NCBI RefSeq assembly: GCF_015752045.1
Contig: NZ_JADOUS010000004.1
Coordinates: forward strand, 124,001-188,000
DNA length: 64,000 bases
Reading direction: 5' to 3'
From: Arthrobacter_D sp015752045
Lineage (GTDB): Bacteria > Actinomycetota > Actinomycetes > Actinomycetales > Micrococcaceae
The notes below the pieces were generated by a model, which saw only the letters and a list, made by a program, of their open reading frames with translations, ran no database searches and was not told the DNA's origin. Positions within the stretch are counted from its first letter, which is position 1. Each line of letters starts with the position of its first letter. The translations under genes were made by a program, and so were the position numbers. Of the stretch, positions 33,763 to 43,400 are shown piece by piece.

Positions 33763-34442
33763 TGGTTCTCCTCTTTCGGTGCGGCGGCGAGGATGCGTCC
33801 GATCTCGCCCGTCGCGGTCGTCTTCATCATGGCGTGCAGGATGTCACCCTGCTGGTAACTCGTCTCACCGGTGGGCAGGATCCCCTCGCCGAAGCGCGTG
33901 AGGTAGGCGATGCGCACACCGCTCGCGGCCTCGATGTTCCTCAGCGACCGGCCGAGCCACGCATCGCTCAGCGCGAGTTCGGCGAGGATCAGGCGTCCGG
34001 AGGTCTCCCGGAAATCACCGTTGATGGTCTGTTCGGGCAGGATCCGGCGGAGCACCTGGTCGGCGCTCCAGCGCACGGCGGCGACCGTGGGGATGCCGAG
34101 GCGCTGGTAGATCTCCGCGCGTCCCGGGTCGTAGATGCGCGCCACCACGTGCGGGACGTGGAACGTCTCGCGCGCCACGCGCGTCGCGAGGATGTTCGAA
34201 TTGTCGCCGCTGGACACGGCGGCGAAGGCGTAGGCGTCCTGGATCTCGGCGTACTTCAGGGTCTCCCGGTCGAAGCCGACGCCGGTGACCTTGCGGCCGC
34301 CGAAGGACGAGCGGAGGCGACGGAAGGCGCGGTCGTCCTGGTCGATGATCGCCACCGAGTGCCCCGATTCGTCGAGCGTGTGGGCGAGGCTGACGCCCAC
34401 CCTGCCACAACCCATGATCACAAAATGAGCCACCGAGGGCAC
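33759..34442 (-). CDS. TrkA/RCK potassium-channel regulatory protein (first of pair)
   Basis: A 227-residue RCK protein: Rossmann fold MPSVAHFVIMGCGRVGVSLAHTLDESGHSVAIID and C-terminal RCK_C domain (LSDAWLGRSLRNIEAASGVRIAYLTRFGEGILP). It is co-transcribed with the second RCK protein and divergent from a KimA-like permease. No TrkH/KtrB membrane subunit lies nearby, so the membrane partner may be that permease. The partnership is inference. Confidence 0.9.
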   Translation of the reverse strand: MPSVAHFVIMGCGRVGVSLAHTLDESGHSVAIIDQDDRAFRRLRSSFGGRKVTGVGFDRETLKYAEIQDAYAFAAVSSGDNSNILATRVARETFHVPHVVARIYDPGRAEIYQRLGIPTVAAVRWSADQVLRRILPEQTINGDFRETSGRLILAELALSDAWLGRSLRNIEAASGVRIAYLTRFGEGILPTGETSYQQGDILHAMMKTTATGEIGRILAAAPKEENQ

Positions 34443-34522
34443 CCCTGATTCTTGGTGTAGATCCTGCCGTTCCCTGCCGTACCAGCACCAAGCCTAGTGG
34501 CTGCCCGGACGCCCGGACGCGC

Positions 34523-34528
34523 TAGTGT
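34523..34528 (+). promoter_or_regulatory. -10 element of a probable leaderless promoter
   Basis: TAGTGT ends seven bases before GTG 34536, with no ribosome site between. Confidence 0.5.
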
Positions 34529-34535
34529 TCAGGCT

Positions 34536-36512
34536 GTGCTGACTTTTCTCGAGGCCGTCAAGCGGGTGCTGGTGGGCAAGCCCTTCGCCAGCGACAGGCT
34601 GAGGAACAGGAGCCTGCCGAAGCGCCTCGCCCTGCCCGCGTTCTCCGCCAGCGCGCTGTCGTCCGTCGCCTACGCGCCGGACGAGATCCTCCTGACGCTG
34701 GCCCTCGCCGGGGTCGCCTCGGTGGCCATCTCGCCGTGGGTGGGCCTCGCCGTGATCGCCGTCCTGCTCGTCGTCGTCGCCTCCTACCGCCAGGCGGTCC
34801 ACGCCTATCCCTCCGGCGGCGGCGACTACGAGATCGCGAAGCGGAACCTCGGACCCCGGGCGGGCACCACCGTGGCCTCGGCGCTCATGATCGACTACCT
34901 GCTCACCGTCGCGGTGTCCGTCTCCGCGGCGGCACAGTACGTCGTCTCGCTCGCCCCGGCGCTGGAGGACGTGCGGGTGACCCTCGCCGTCGTCGGCGTC
35001 GCGGTGCTCGTGCTGCTGAACCTGCGCGGCATCACGCGGGGCGTCCGCGCCCGCGCCGTCGTCACGTACTCCTTCCTGGCCGGGATCCTCGCCCTGTGCG
35101 TCACGGGCGTGATCCAGGCATCCACCGGGACCCTGGCCGACGCGCCGAGCGCGCGCTTCGAGATCGTCCCCGATGCCGCGCTCGACGCCGGCCTGGTGGG
35201 CCTCGCGGGCGGCCTCCTGATCCTCCGGGCGTTCTCGGCGGGCGCAGCCGCCCTGACCGGGCTCGAGGGCCCCGGCTCCAACGTGCCGGGCTTCCAGAAG
35301 CCGCGCTCACGCAACGCCGCCACGACGCTCCTGATCCTCGGTCTCGTGTCCTCCGCGATGCTCGCGGGCGTCATCTACCTCGCCAATGCCGCGCGCGTGC
35401 ACGTGGTGCAGGACCCCGCGGCGCAGCTGCTGCTCGACGGCCGGCCGGTGCCCGAGGACTACATCCAGGCCCCCGTGGTCAGCCAGCTCGCCCGCACCGT
35501 CTTCGACGCCGGCTCGCCGGTCTTCTACCTGGTCGTCGCCGCGACGGCGCTCATGCTGATGCTCGCGGGCCATGCGGCCTTCAACGCCTTCCCCGTCCTG
35601 GCCTCCATCCTCGCCACGGACGGCTACCTGCCGCGCCAGCTGCGGACCAGGGGAGACCGTTTGACCTTCAGCAACGGCATCCTCCTGCTCGGGCTCGGCG
35701 CCGTCATCCTCATCGTCGTCTTCCGCGCGGACGTCACCGCCCTGGTCCAGCTGTACATCGTCGGCGTGTTCGTCTCCTTCACGGCCGGCCAGCTCGGACT
35801 CATCCGGCACTGGAACAGGGTGCTCCGCAGCACCGTGGGCAAGCAGAACCGGTGGACCATCCACAAGTCCCGTGCCATCAACTCGCTCGGTTTCGGCCTC
35901 ACGGCGGCGGTCCTCGTGGTCGTCCTCGTCACCAAGTTCGAATACGGTGCGTGGATCGCGGTACTCGCCATGGCCGTCCTGTTCGTCGTCATGCGCAGCA
36001 TCAAGAAGCACTATGACGCCGTGGCCGCTGAGCTCGCGATCGACGACGCCGTCCGCCTGCGCGCCCTGCCCTCACGGGTCCACGCCGTGATCCTCGTCTC
36101 CCACGTGCGGAAGCCGGTGCTGCGGGCCCTGGCCTTCGCGCGTGCCTCCCGCCCCTCCCGGCTCGACGCCATCACGGTCGACGTCGACGCCGAGCAGACC
36201 CGCCGTACCCTCGCCGACTGGGACAAGCACGAGATCCCCGTGCCGATCACCGTGCTCGCCTCGCCCTATCGCGACACCATCACCCCGATCCTCGACTACA
36301 TCCGATCGATCCGCCGGGACTCGCCCCGGGACCTGATCGTGGTCTACATCCCCGAGTACGTGGTGGGAAAGTGGTGGGAGCAGCTGGTGCACAACCAGAC
36401 CGCCCTGCGCATCAAGGCGCGCCTGCACTTCGTGCCCGGGGTCATGGTCGCCAGCGTGCCGTGGCAGCTCGCGTCCTCCGACGCGGCCCAGATCTACCAG
36501 GACCTGAAGTAG
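34536..36512 (+). CDS. APC-family permease, KimA-like (probable K+ importer)
   Basis: A 658-residue APC-superfamily transporter with about 12 membrane helices. The first helix has SASALSSVAYAPDEILLTLAL, the same SSVAY-x-x-E block as the Bacillus K+ importer KimA, followed by SGGGDYEIAKRNLG. After the helices a cytoplasmic domain of about 150 residues (HAVILVSHVRKPVLRALAFAR to HFVPGVMV) has the universal-stress-like fold found in KimA. It is usually annotated amino-acid permease. The divergent RCK gene pair supports potassium as substrate. Start GTG 34536 was chosen from the leaderless -10 box. The stop is 11 bases before the methyltransferase. Confidence 0.88.
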   Translation: MLTFLEAVKRVLVGKPFASDRLRNRSLPKRLALPAFSASALSSVAYAPDEILLTLALAGVASVAISPWVGLAVIAVLLVVVASYRQAVHAYPSGGGDYEIAKRNLGPRAGTTVASALMIDYLLTVAVSVSAAAQYVVSLAPALEDVRVTLAVVGVAVLVLLNLRGITRGVRARAVVTYSFLAGILALCVTGVIQASTGTLADAPSARFEIVPDAALDAGLVGLAGGLLILRAFSAGAAALTGLEGPGSNVPGFQKPRSRNAATTLLILGLVSSAMLAGVIYLANAARVHVVQDPAAQLLLDGRPVPEDYIQAPVVSQLARTVFDAGSPVFYLVVAATALMLMLAGHAAFNAFPVLASILATDGYLPRQLRTRGDRLTFSNGILLLGLGAVILIVVFRADVTALVQLYIVGVFVSFTAGQLGLIRHWNRVLRSTVGKQNRWTIHKSRAINSLGFGLTAAVLVVVLVTKFEYGAWIAVLAMAVLFVVMRSIKKHYDAVAAELAIDDAVRLRALPSRVHAVILVSHVRKPVLRALAFARASRPSRLDAITVDVDAEQTRRTLADWDKHEIPVPITVLASPYRDTITPILDYIRSIRRDSPRDLIVVYIPEYVVGKWWEQLVHNQTALRIKARLHFVPGVMVASVPWQLASSDAAQIYQDLK

Positions 36513-36523
36513 GAAGAAGCCCC

Positions 36524-37897
36524 ATGAGCGACGCCGTCCGAGCCCCCGATCCCTCGACGCCGGGAGGCGGGCCCGATCCCGCGCCGGCGCCCGCCCGGTC
36601 CGGCACCGCCGACCTGACCGTCGGGAAGGCCGCACACGGCGGCCACTTCGTGGCCCGGCACGAGGGCCGCGTCGTCTTCGTCCGGCACGCCCTGCCGGGA
36701 GAGCGCGTCCGTGTCCGGTTCACCGAGACGGACGACGGCGCGAGCTTCTGGCGCGCCGACGTCGTCGAGGTGCTCGAGGCCTCGCCCTCCCGGGTCCGTC
36801 ACCCCTGGCCCCTCGCCGACGCCCTGAAGGCCGCGGACCGGGGACGCTCGGCCGTCGGCGGGGCCGAGTTCGGGCATATCGCCCTCGACGAGCAGCGCCG
36901 GCTCAAGGGTGAGGTCTTCGGGGAGCAGCTGTCCCGGCTGGCGTCGGTCGACCGCCCGGTGACCGTGGAAGCGGCGCCGGGGGAGGCCGCGGACGGTCTC
37001 GGCTGGCGCACCCGCGCGGCCTTCGCCGTCGACCGCGCCGGGCGGCTCGCCATGCACCTGCACCGCTCGCACGACGTCCTCCCGGTCCGGGAGATGCCGC
37101 TCGCGGTCGCGGCCGTCAACGACCTGCGCCTGTGGACGCTGGACCTGACCGGCATCGAGCGGGTCGACGTCGCCGTGCCGTCCGGCGGGGGCGAGCCGCT
37201 CGTGCTGCTCGTGCCCGCCGCCCGGACCTCCCCACGACGCGTCGCGGCCGTCGCGTCCTCGATCAGCGGCGCCTCCGTGGGCGTCCTCGACCTCGAGTCC
37301 GGGCAGGTGCAGCGCCTGGCGGGCCGCACCTGGCTCCAGGAGAGCGTGCTGGGCATCGACTACCGCGTCACCGGTGCAGGCTTCTGGCAGATCCACCGGA
37401 GTGCACCCGAGGTCCTGGTCGCCGCGGTCCTCGACGGGATCCAGCCGGCCGCGGGCGAACGCCTCGCCGACCTCTATGCCGGTGCCGGACTGTTCACCGT
37501 GCCGCTCGCCCGCGCCGTCGGACCGGAGGGCTCGGTGCTGTCCGTCGAGGGATCGCCGGGCACGAGCCGCGACGCGAAACGCAACCTGCACGGCCAGGAC
37601 CACGTCGCGATCGTCCAGGACCGGGTGGACGCCGTGCTCGGGCGCCGGACGGAACCCCTCGACGGCATCCTGCTCGACCCGCCCCGCGCCGGAGCCGGAA
37701 AAAAGGTCGTCCGGCAGATCGTCGAGGCCCGCCCGAGGGTCGTCGGCTACGTCTCCTGCGACCCGGCGTCCTTCGCCCGCGACCTCGGCTACTTCCTCGC
37801 CGCCGGGTGGTCTCTCGACGCCCTGCGGGTCTTCGACCTCTACCCGCACACGCACCACATGGAGTCCTTCGCGCGCCTCCTGCCCCCTCCCGCCTGA
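36524..37897 (+). CDS. TrmA/RlmD-family 23S rRNA or tRNA (uracil-5) methyltransferase
   Basis: A 457-residue SAM-dependent RNA methyltransferase. An N-terminal TRAM domain (residues about 28-85), the SAM site ADLYAGAGLFTVPLA, DGILLDPPRAGAG, the catalytic cysteine in GYVSCDPASFARD, and the C-terminal FDLYPHTHHMESFARL with its general base are all visible. The four Fe-S cysteines found in E. coli RlmD are absent; the region reads SAVGGAEFGHIALDEQRRL, and the catalytic cysteine is the only one seen. The target position is therefore uncertain. ATG 36524 follows AGGAAGAAG, just after the KimA-like gene, probably in the same transcript. Confidence 0.9.
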   Translation: MSDAVRAPDPSTPGGGPDPAPAPARSGTADLTVGKAAHGGHFVARHEGRVVFVRHALPGERVRVRFTETDDGASFWRADVVEVLEASPSRVRHPWPLADALKAADRGRSAVGGAEFGHIALDEQRRLKGEVFGEQLSRLASVDRPVTVEAAPGEAADGLGWRTRAAFAVDRAGRLAMHLHRSHDVLPVREMPLAVAAVNDLRLWTLDLTGIERVDVAVPSGGGEPLVLLVPAARTSPRRVAAVASSISGASVGVLDLESGQVQRLAGRTWLQESVLGIDYRVTGAGFWQIHRSAPEVLVAAVLDGIQPAAGERLADLYAGAGLFTVPLARAVGPEGSVLSVEGSPGTSRDAKRNLHGQDHVAIVQDRVDAVLGRRTEPLDGILLDPPRAGAGKKVVRQIVEARPRVVGYVSCDPASFARDLGYFLAAGWSLDALRVFDLYPHTHHMESFARLLPPPA

Positions 37898-37960
37898 GGC
37901 GGGTACGCCCGGCCGCTGCGAGGACGCCTGTCAATGGCACCCTCGCCGGACCCCGAACGT

Positions 37961-37966
37961 TAGAGT
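37961..37966 (+). promoter_or_regulatory. -10 box of dxs
   Basis: TAGAGT, 55 bases before the dxs start. No convincing -35 element is seen. Confidence 0.4.
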
Positions 37967-38021
37967 TAAGGACCACCCGGGGCGGCCTCGCCGCCCCGCC
38001 GAACGAATCAAGGAGGCGCGG

Positions 38022-39995
38022 ATGGGACTCTTGGAGACGATCCACGGCCCACAGGACCTGAGCAAGCTCAGCGACGCGCAACTGACGGCACTCGCGCAGG
38101 AGATCCGCACCTTCCTGGTGAGCAACGTCTCGCGCACCGGCGGCCACCTCGGCCCGAATCTCGGAGTCGTCGAACTCACCCTCGGCATCCACCGTGTCTT
38201 CGACTCGCCGCGCGACAGCATCATCTTCGACACCGGCCACCAGTCCTACGTGCACAAGCTCGTGACCGGACGCCAGGACTTCAGCACGCTCCGGCAGGAG
38301 GGCGGACTGTCCGGCTACCCGTCCCGGGCGGAGTCGGTCCACGACATCGTCGAGAGCTCGCACGCGTCGTCCTCGCTCTCCTGGGCCGACGGCATCTCGC
38401 GGGCCCGCGTCCTCAGCGGCGAAGGCGACCGCTACACCGTGGTCCTCGTGGGCGACGGCGCCCTCACCGGCGGCATGGCGTGGGAGGCGATCAACAACAT
38501 CGCCGCGGACAAGCGCCGCCGCGTCGTGATCGTGGTCAACGACAACGGCCGCTCCTACGCCCCGACCATCGGCGGTGTCGCCGATTACCTCGCCTCGCTC
38601 CGGCCCACCCTCGACTCGGTGCGGACCCATCGCATCTACGAACGCACGCTGGACCGGGTCAAGAACCGCATGCAGAACGGCGGACCGGTGGGGGAGTTCA
38701 GCTACAAGAGCCTGCACGCCATGAAGAAGGGCATCAAGGACTGGTGGGCGCCCCAGGGCCTCTTCGAGGACCTCGGCATGAAGTACGTGGGCCCCGTGGA
38801 CGGCCACGACCAGTCCGCCGTCGAACAGGCCCTGCACCTCGCCAAGAACTACGAGGGGCCGGTGATCGTCCACGCGATCACGGAGAAGGGCCACGGCTAC
38901 GCCCCCGCCCGCGCCCACGAGGCCGACCAGTTCCACGCCGTCGGGATCATCGACCCCGAGACCGGCGAACCCGTCGACGGCGCCGGGAAGCAGTCCTGGA
39001 CCGCGGTCTTCGCGAACGAGATCGCCGACATCGCCGACGAGCGCCCCGACATCGTCGGTATCACCGGGGCCATGCTGATCCCCGTGGGACTGCACCGCTT
39101 CGCGGCCCGGCACCCCGACCGTGTGTTCGACGTCGGCATCGCCGAGCAGCACGCCGTCACCAGTGCGGCCGGCATGGCGTTCGGCGGGCTCCATCCGGTG
39201 ATCGCCCTCTACGCCACCTTCCTCAACCGGGCCTTCGACCAGCTCCTCATGGACGTCGCCCTGCACAAGGCGGGGGTCACGGTGGTCCTCGACCGGTCCG
39301 GCGTCACGGGGCCCGACGGCGCGAGCCACCACGGGATGTGGGATCTCGCCCTGCTGCAGGCCATCCCCGGCCTGCACCTCGCCGCTCCCCGGGACGCGTC
39401 CCGGCTCCGCGAGGAACTGCGCGAGGCCGTCTCCATCTCCGACGCCCCCAGCGTGGTGCGCTACTCCAAGGGCTCCGTGGGTGCCGAGGTGGAGGCCGTC
39501 GAGCGCCTCGACGACGGCGTCGACGTCCTGTCCCGCAGGCCTGCCGGCTCCCGCACCAACGACGTCCTGATCGTCAGTGTCGGCGCCATGAGCGAACTGG
39601 CGCTCGACGTGTCGAACAGGCTCGGCGCGCAGGGCATCAGCTCCACGGTCATCGATCCCCGGTGGCTCCTGCCGGTCCGCCGCTCGGTGATCGACCTGGC
39701 AGCCGAGCACCGGATCGTGATCGTCATCGAGGACGGCGTCCGCGCCGGCGGCGTGGGGTCCAGGATCCGCCAGGAGATGCGCTCGGCGGGTGTGGACACC
39801 GCGCTCAACGAGGTGGGCCTCCCGGTCGAGTTCCTGGACCACGGTTCGCGCAGCCAGGTCCTCGAGCGCGTGGGACTGACCGCGCAGAAGATCACGCACG
39901 ACGTCGTCGCGCAGGTCCTCGGCACGAAGGTTCCCGTGGCCCGGCCGCTCGCCGGCGACCACGCCCCGGCCACGGATCAGTTCCCTCGGCGCTGA
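38022..39995 (+). CDS. dxs: 1-deoxy-D-xylulose-5-phosphate synthase
   Basis: A 657-residue thiamine-diphosphate enzyme joining pyruvate and glyceraldehyde-3-phosphate, the first step of the MEP isoprenoid pathway. The TPP motif GDGALTGGMAWEAINN ... VVNDN is present, along with DTGHQSYVHKLVTGR, FDVGIAEQHAVTSAAGMA (catalytic Glu) and the transketolase C-terminal domain. Start ATG 38022 has a strong AGGAGG site. Length is normal. It is monocistronic, before rne. Confidence 0.96.
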   Translation: MGLLETIHGPQDLSKLSDAQLTALAQEIRTFLVSNVSRTGGHLGPNLGVVELTLGIHRVFDSPRDSIIFDTGHQSYVHKLVTGRQDFSTLRQEGGLSGYPSRAESVHDIVESSHASSSLSWADGISRARVLSGEGDRYTVVLVGDGALTGGMAWEAINNIAADKRRRVVIVVNDNGRSYAPTIGGVADYLASLRPTLDSVRTHRIYERTLDRVKNRMQNGGPVGEFSYKSLHAMKKGIKDWWAPQGLFEDLGMKYVGPVDGHDQSAVEQALHLAKNYEGPVIVHAITEKGHGYAPARAHEADQFHAVGIIDPETGEPVDGAGKQSWTAVFANEIADIADERPDIVGITGAMLIPVGLHRFAARHPDRVFDVGIAEQHAVTSAAGMAFGGLHPVIALYATFLNRAFDQLLMDVALHKAGVTVVLDRSGVTGPDGASHHGMWDLALLQAIPGLHLAAPRDASRLREELREAVSISDAPSVVRYSKGSVGAEVEAVERLDDGVDVLSRRPAGSRTNDVLIVSVGAMSELALDVSNRLGAQGISSTVIDPRWLLPVRRSVIDLAAEHRIVIVIEDGVRAGGVGSRIRQEMRSAGVDTALNEVGLPVEFLDHGSRSQVLERVGLTAQKITHDVVAQVLGTKVPVARPLAGDHAPATDQFPRR

Positions 39996-40406
39996 CCTGC
40001 CGGACGGCCTCCCCGGGGGCGTCCCGAGTGCGCGCACGGCGCGCGGGACGCCCCTCTCGAGGGGTGGTGTGAGACAATGACCAAGGCTGGCGAGGGAACC
40101 ACATTCCTCCGCCGGTCCAGTGACAGGCTTCCGTTCCGCAAGCGATGCTCCCGTCCTACCGAGTCCGCCCCGTCGGCGGAAGTAGGCGGAATCCGCCGGC
40201 GGGACCCACCGTCCACCACGGCGGCTGAGTTGGAAAAGCGCCACTGGTCGTCGAGTGATTCAGCACCCCCATGACGGTGCGACCTCGGACGACATGACAT
40301 CGACTTCCGGTCTGCCGCCGGGCGAAAGGCCCGCGGCCGGCCGACATACCGCCCCCGAGGGCGCTGGAATGTGGCCGGTGCCGCAGGGGCTTGGAGCGAG
40401 CACCTC
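39996..40406 (+). other. 411-bp gap: probable long 5' leader of rne
   Basis: No credible gene. A GAGACAAT -10-like box at about 40071 would give a leader of over 300 nt for rne. It contains a hairpin with a GAAAG loop at 40314-40337. Long structured leaders used for autoregulation are known for RNase E in other bacteria; here that is inference. Confidence 0.4.
40314..40337 (+). promoter_or_regulatory. Stable hairpin in the rne leader
   Basis: GCCG-C-CGGGC, loop GAAAG, then GCCCG-CGGC, giving nine G/C pairs with a single bulged C. It lies 70 bases before the rne start codon. Confidence 0.5.
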
Positions 40407-43400
40407 ATGGATCAGTCAGAACAGCAGGGGAACGACCAGACCGCCACGGAGGCATCCGCCACCGTGCAGGCACCCGAGGCCGCACCGGCGAGGACGCCGA
40501 GGAAGCGCCGCACGGCGAGTTCACCGGCCGGGGCACCACCCTCGGCGCCGCAGGCAACACCCGATTCAGCATCCGCTACGGCGCCCGCCACCGGGACTGT
40601 CACAGAGATCCCTGACGAGCTTCCCGCGGAGACCGCCCCGCCGGTCCGCAAGAGGGCCTCGCGCGCCCGCAAACCTGTCGTTGCGGCCGAGGAGACTCCT
40701 TCGAGCGAGACCGTCACCGAGGCTCCCGGGAACGCCGCGGACGCGACGCCGGTCGGGTCCGAGACCGCCCCGGCCGCCCCGGCGCGGGTACCCCGCACCC
40801 GCCGCCGGGCGGCCTCCGCCGAGGCCGGGCCTGCCAGTGCAGCACCCGCTCCCGTCGAGCCGGCGGCAGAGACCGCCGCAGTGCCTGCTGAAGGGCAGGC
40901 CGCCGTCGAACCGGCCGGCACCGGAAGCACCCCAACAGCGGATACCCCGACTGCCGGATCACCCGTAGCGGTCACCGGCGACCCCGCCGACACGGCGGCT
41001 GTGCCTGCACGGGCACCCCGCACGCGGCGTCGTGCGGCCAGCGCCGCAGCCGGACCCGCCAGCCCCATCGAGAGCGCCGTCGAACCGGCCGAGGCAGAAG
41101 TCGTCGCCGCGGCGCCGGCCCCCGACGCCGTAGCGGAGGAGAGGCCGAGCCGGGCTCGCCGCAGCTCCGCCCGGACCCGCAGCCGACGGGCCTCGGAGCC
41201 CGTGCAGGCAGACGAGCAGGCAGATGAGCAGGTGGACGGGCAGGCCTCGGCCCCCGCAGCACCGGAGCCGTCCGCTACGAGCCGCACCGCCGCAGCCCCC
41301 GCCACGCAGGACACCGCGGGCGTCGACGAGGTCCAGGAAGCCGCACAGGCCGGAGAGACCGCCGACGGCGGCCGCCTCGATCCGTTCGCCATCCCCGAGT
41401 CGCCGCTGTCCCTCCTGTTCCATGCACCGGACCTCACCACGGTCTCCGTACCGTCCGTGAAGGTCGCCCCGCCGCGCGAGGAGGAGGCGGGGGAGGACGA
41501 GTCCGACGAATCCGGCCGCCGCTCGCGCCGCAGCCGTCGCAGCAGGGGCCGCAGCCGGGGAGACTCGGGCCAGTCCGAGGCCGGCACCGAGGACGCCGCT
41601 GCGGAGAGCCAGGACGACCGGGCGGACGGGAACGGACCCGAGGAGGGCGCCAGCGTGACGTCCCGCCGTCGCCGTCGCCGCCGTCGTGGTGACCAGGACC
41701 TCGAACTCACCGGCGGAGAGGACGACGATCCGCCCAACACCGTCACCCGTGTCCGGGCTCCGCGGCAGGCCAGCGAGCCCGTCTCCGACCGCGTGACCAG
41801 CGTGCGCGGATCGACGCGCCTCGAGGCGAAGAAGCAGCGCCGCCGCGAATCGCGCGACACCGGCCGCCGCCGCACCGTCATCACCGAGGCCGAGTTCCTG
41901 GCCCGTCGCGAGTCCGTCGACCGGCAGATGATCGTGCGCCAGTCCGACGACAGGATCCAGATCGGCGTGCTCGAGGACGGCATGCTCGCCGAGCACTTCG
42001 TCTCCAGGACGCAGCAGGACTCGCTGATCGGCAATGTGTACGTCGGCAAGGTCCAGAACGTGCTGCCGAGCATGGAGGCCGCCTTCGTCGACATCGGACG
42101 AGGACGCAACGCCGTGCTCTACGCCGGTGAGGTCAACTGGGACGCGGCGGGCCTCGACGGCCAGCCGCGCCGGATCGAACTCGCCCTGAAGTCGGGGGAC
42201 CCCGTCCTCGTGCAGGTCACGAAGGACCCGGTGGGGCACAAGGGTGCCCGGCTGACGAGCCAGATCTCCCTGCCCGGCCGCTACCTCGTGTACGTCCCGG
42301 GCGGATCGATGACGGGCATCTCCCGCAAGCTGCCCGACGTCGAGCGGAACCGCCTCAAGCGCATCCTCAAGGACCGCCTCCCCGAGAACGCCGGCGTGAT
42401 CGTCCGCACCGCGGCCGAAGGGGCCAGCGAGGAAGAGCTGACCCACGACATCAACCGCCTCCGTGCCCAGTGGGAGGAGATCGAGCGCAAGGCCGGCTCG
42501 ACCAAGACCCTCGCTCCGGAACTGCTGTACGGCGAGCCCGACCTGACCATCAAGGTGGTCCGCGACGTCTTCAACGAGGACTTCTCCAAGCTCGTCGTCT
42601 CGGGCGAGGACGCGTGGGACACCATCGAGGCCTACGTCATGTACGTGGCACCGGACCTCGTGGGCAGGCTGGAGAAGTGGAACAGCGAGGAGGACATCTT
42701 CGCGGCGTCCCGTATCGACGAGCAGATCTCGAAGGCCCTGGAGCGCAAGGTCTTCCTGCCCTCCGGCGGATCCCTCGTGATCGACCGCACCGAGGCCATG
42801 ACCGTCGTCGACGTCAACACCGGGAAGTTCACGGGCAGCGGCGGCAACCTCGAGGAGACCGTCACCAAGAACAACCTGGAGGCCGCCGAAGAGGTGGTGC
42901 GCCAGCTGCGCCTGCGTGACATCGGCGGCATCATCGTCATCGACTTCATCGACATGGTGCTCGAGGCGAACCGCGACCTCGTGCTGCGGCGCCTCGTGGA
43001 ATGCCTCGGACGGGACCGGACCAAGCACCAGGTCGCCGAGGTCACCTCGCTGGGACTCGTCCAGATGACGCGCAAGCGCATGGGCACCGGCCTGCTCGAG
43101 GTCTTCGGAGAGGACTGCGAGCACTGTGCAGGACGCGGTGTGGTCACCTACATGGAGCCCGTGGAACACCGCCACTCCACGACCGGGGAGAGCCAGCAGC
43201 AGCCGCGCCAGGAGAGGCCGTCCCGGAGCGAGCGCAAGCGCAACCGTGGCCGCGGGAGCCAGCAGGACGAGGGCCAGGCCCAGGCTCCGGTGCCCGTCGC
43301 CGAGAGTCCTGACCGTGCCGCGAAGGCCGAGGCCGCCCGCGCGGCCCTGGCGAGCATCGCCGCGGCGACCCACCACGCCCACGAGGAGCCGTCCGACGAG

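Noticed and set aside
37494..40244. 916-residue minus-strand frame across dxs
   Set aside because: Antisense to dxs and the methyltransferase, no family similarity.
40072..40274. Small plus-strand ORF in the rne leader
   Set aside because: No ribosome site and no conserved features; it overlaps the likely promoter and leader.
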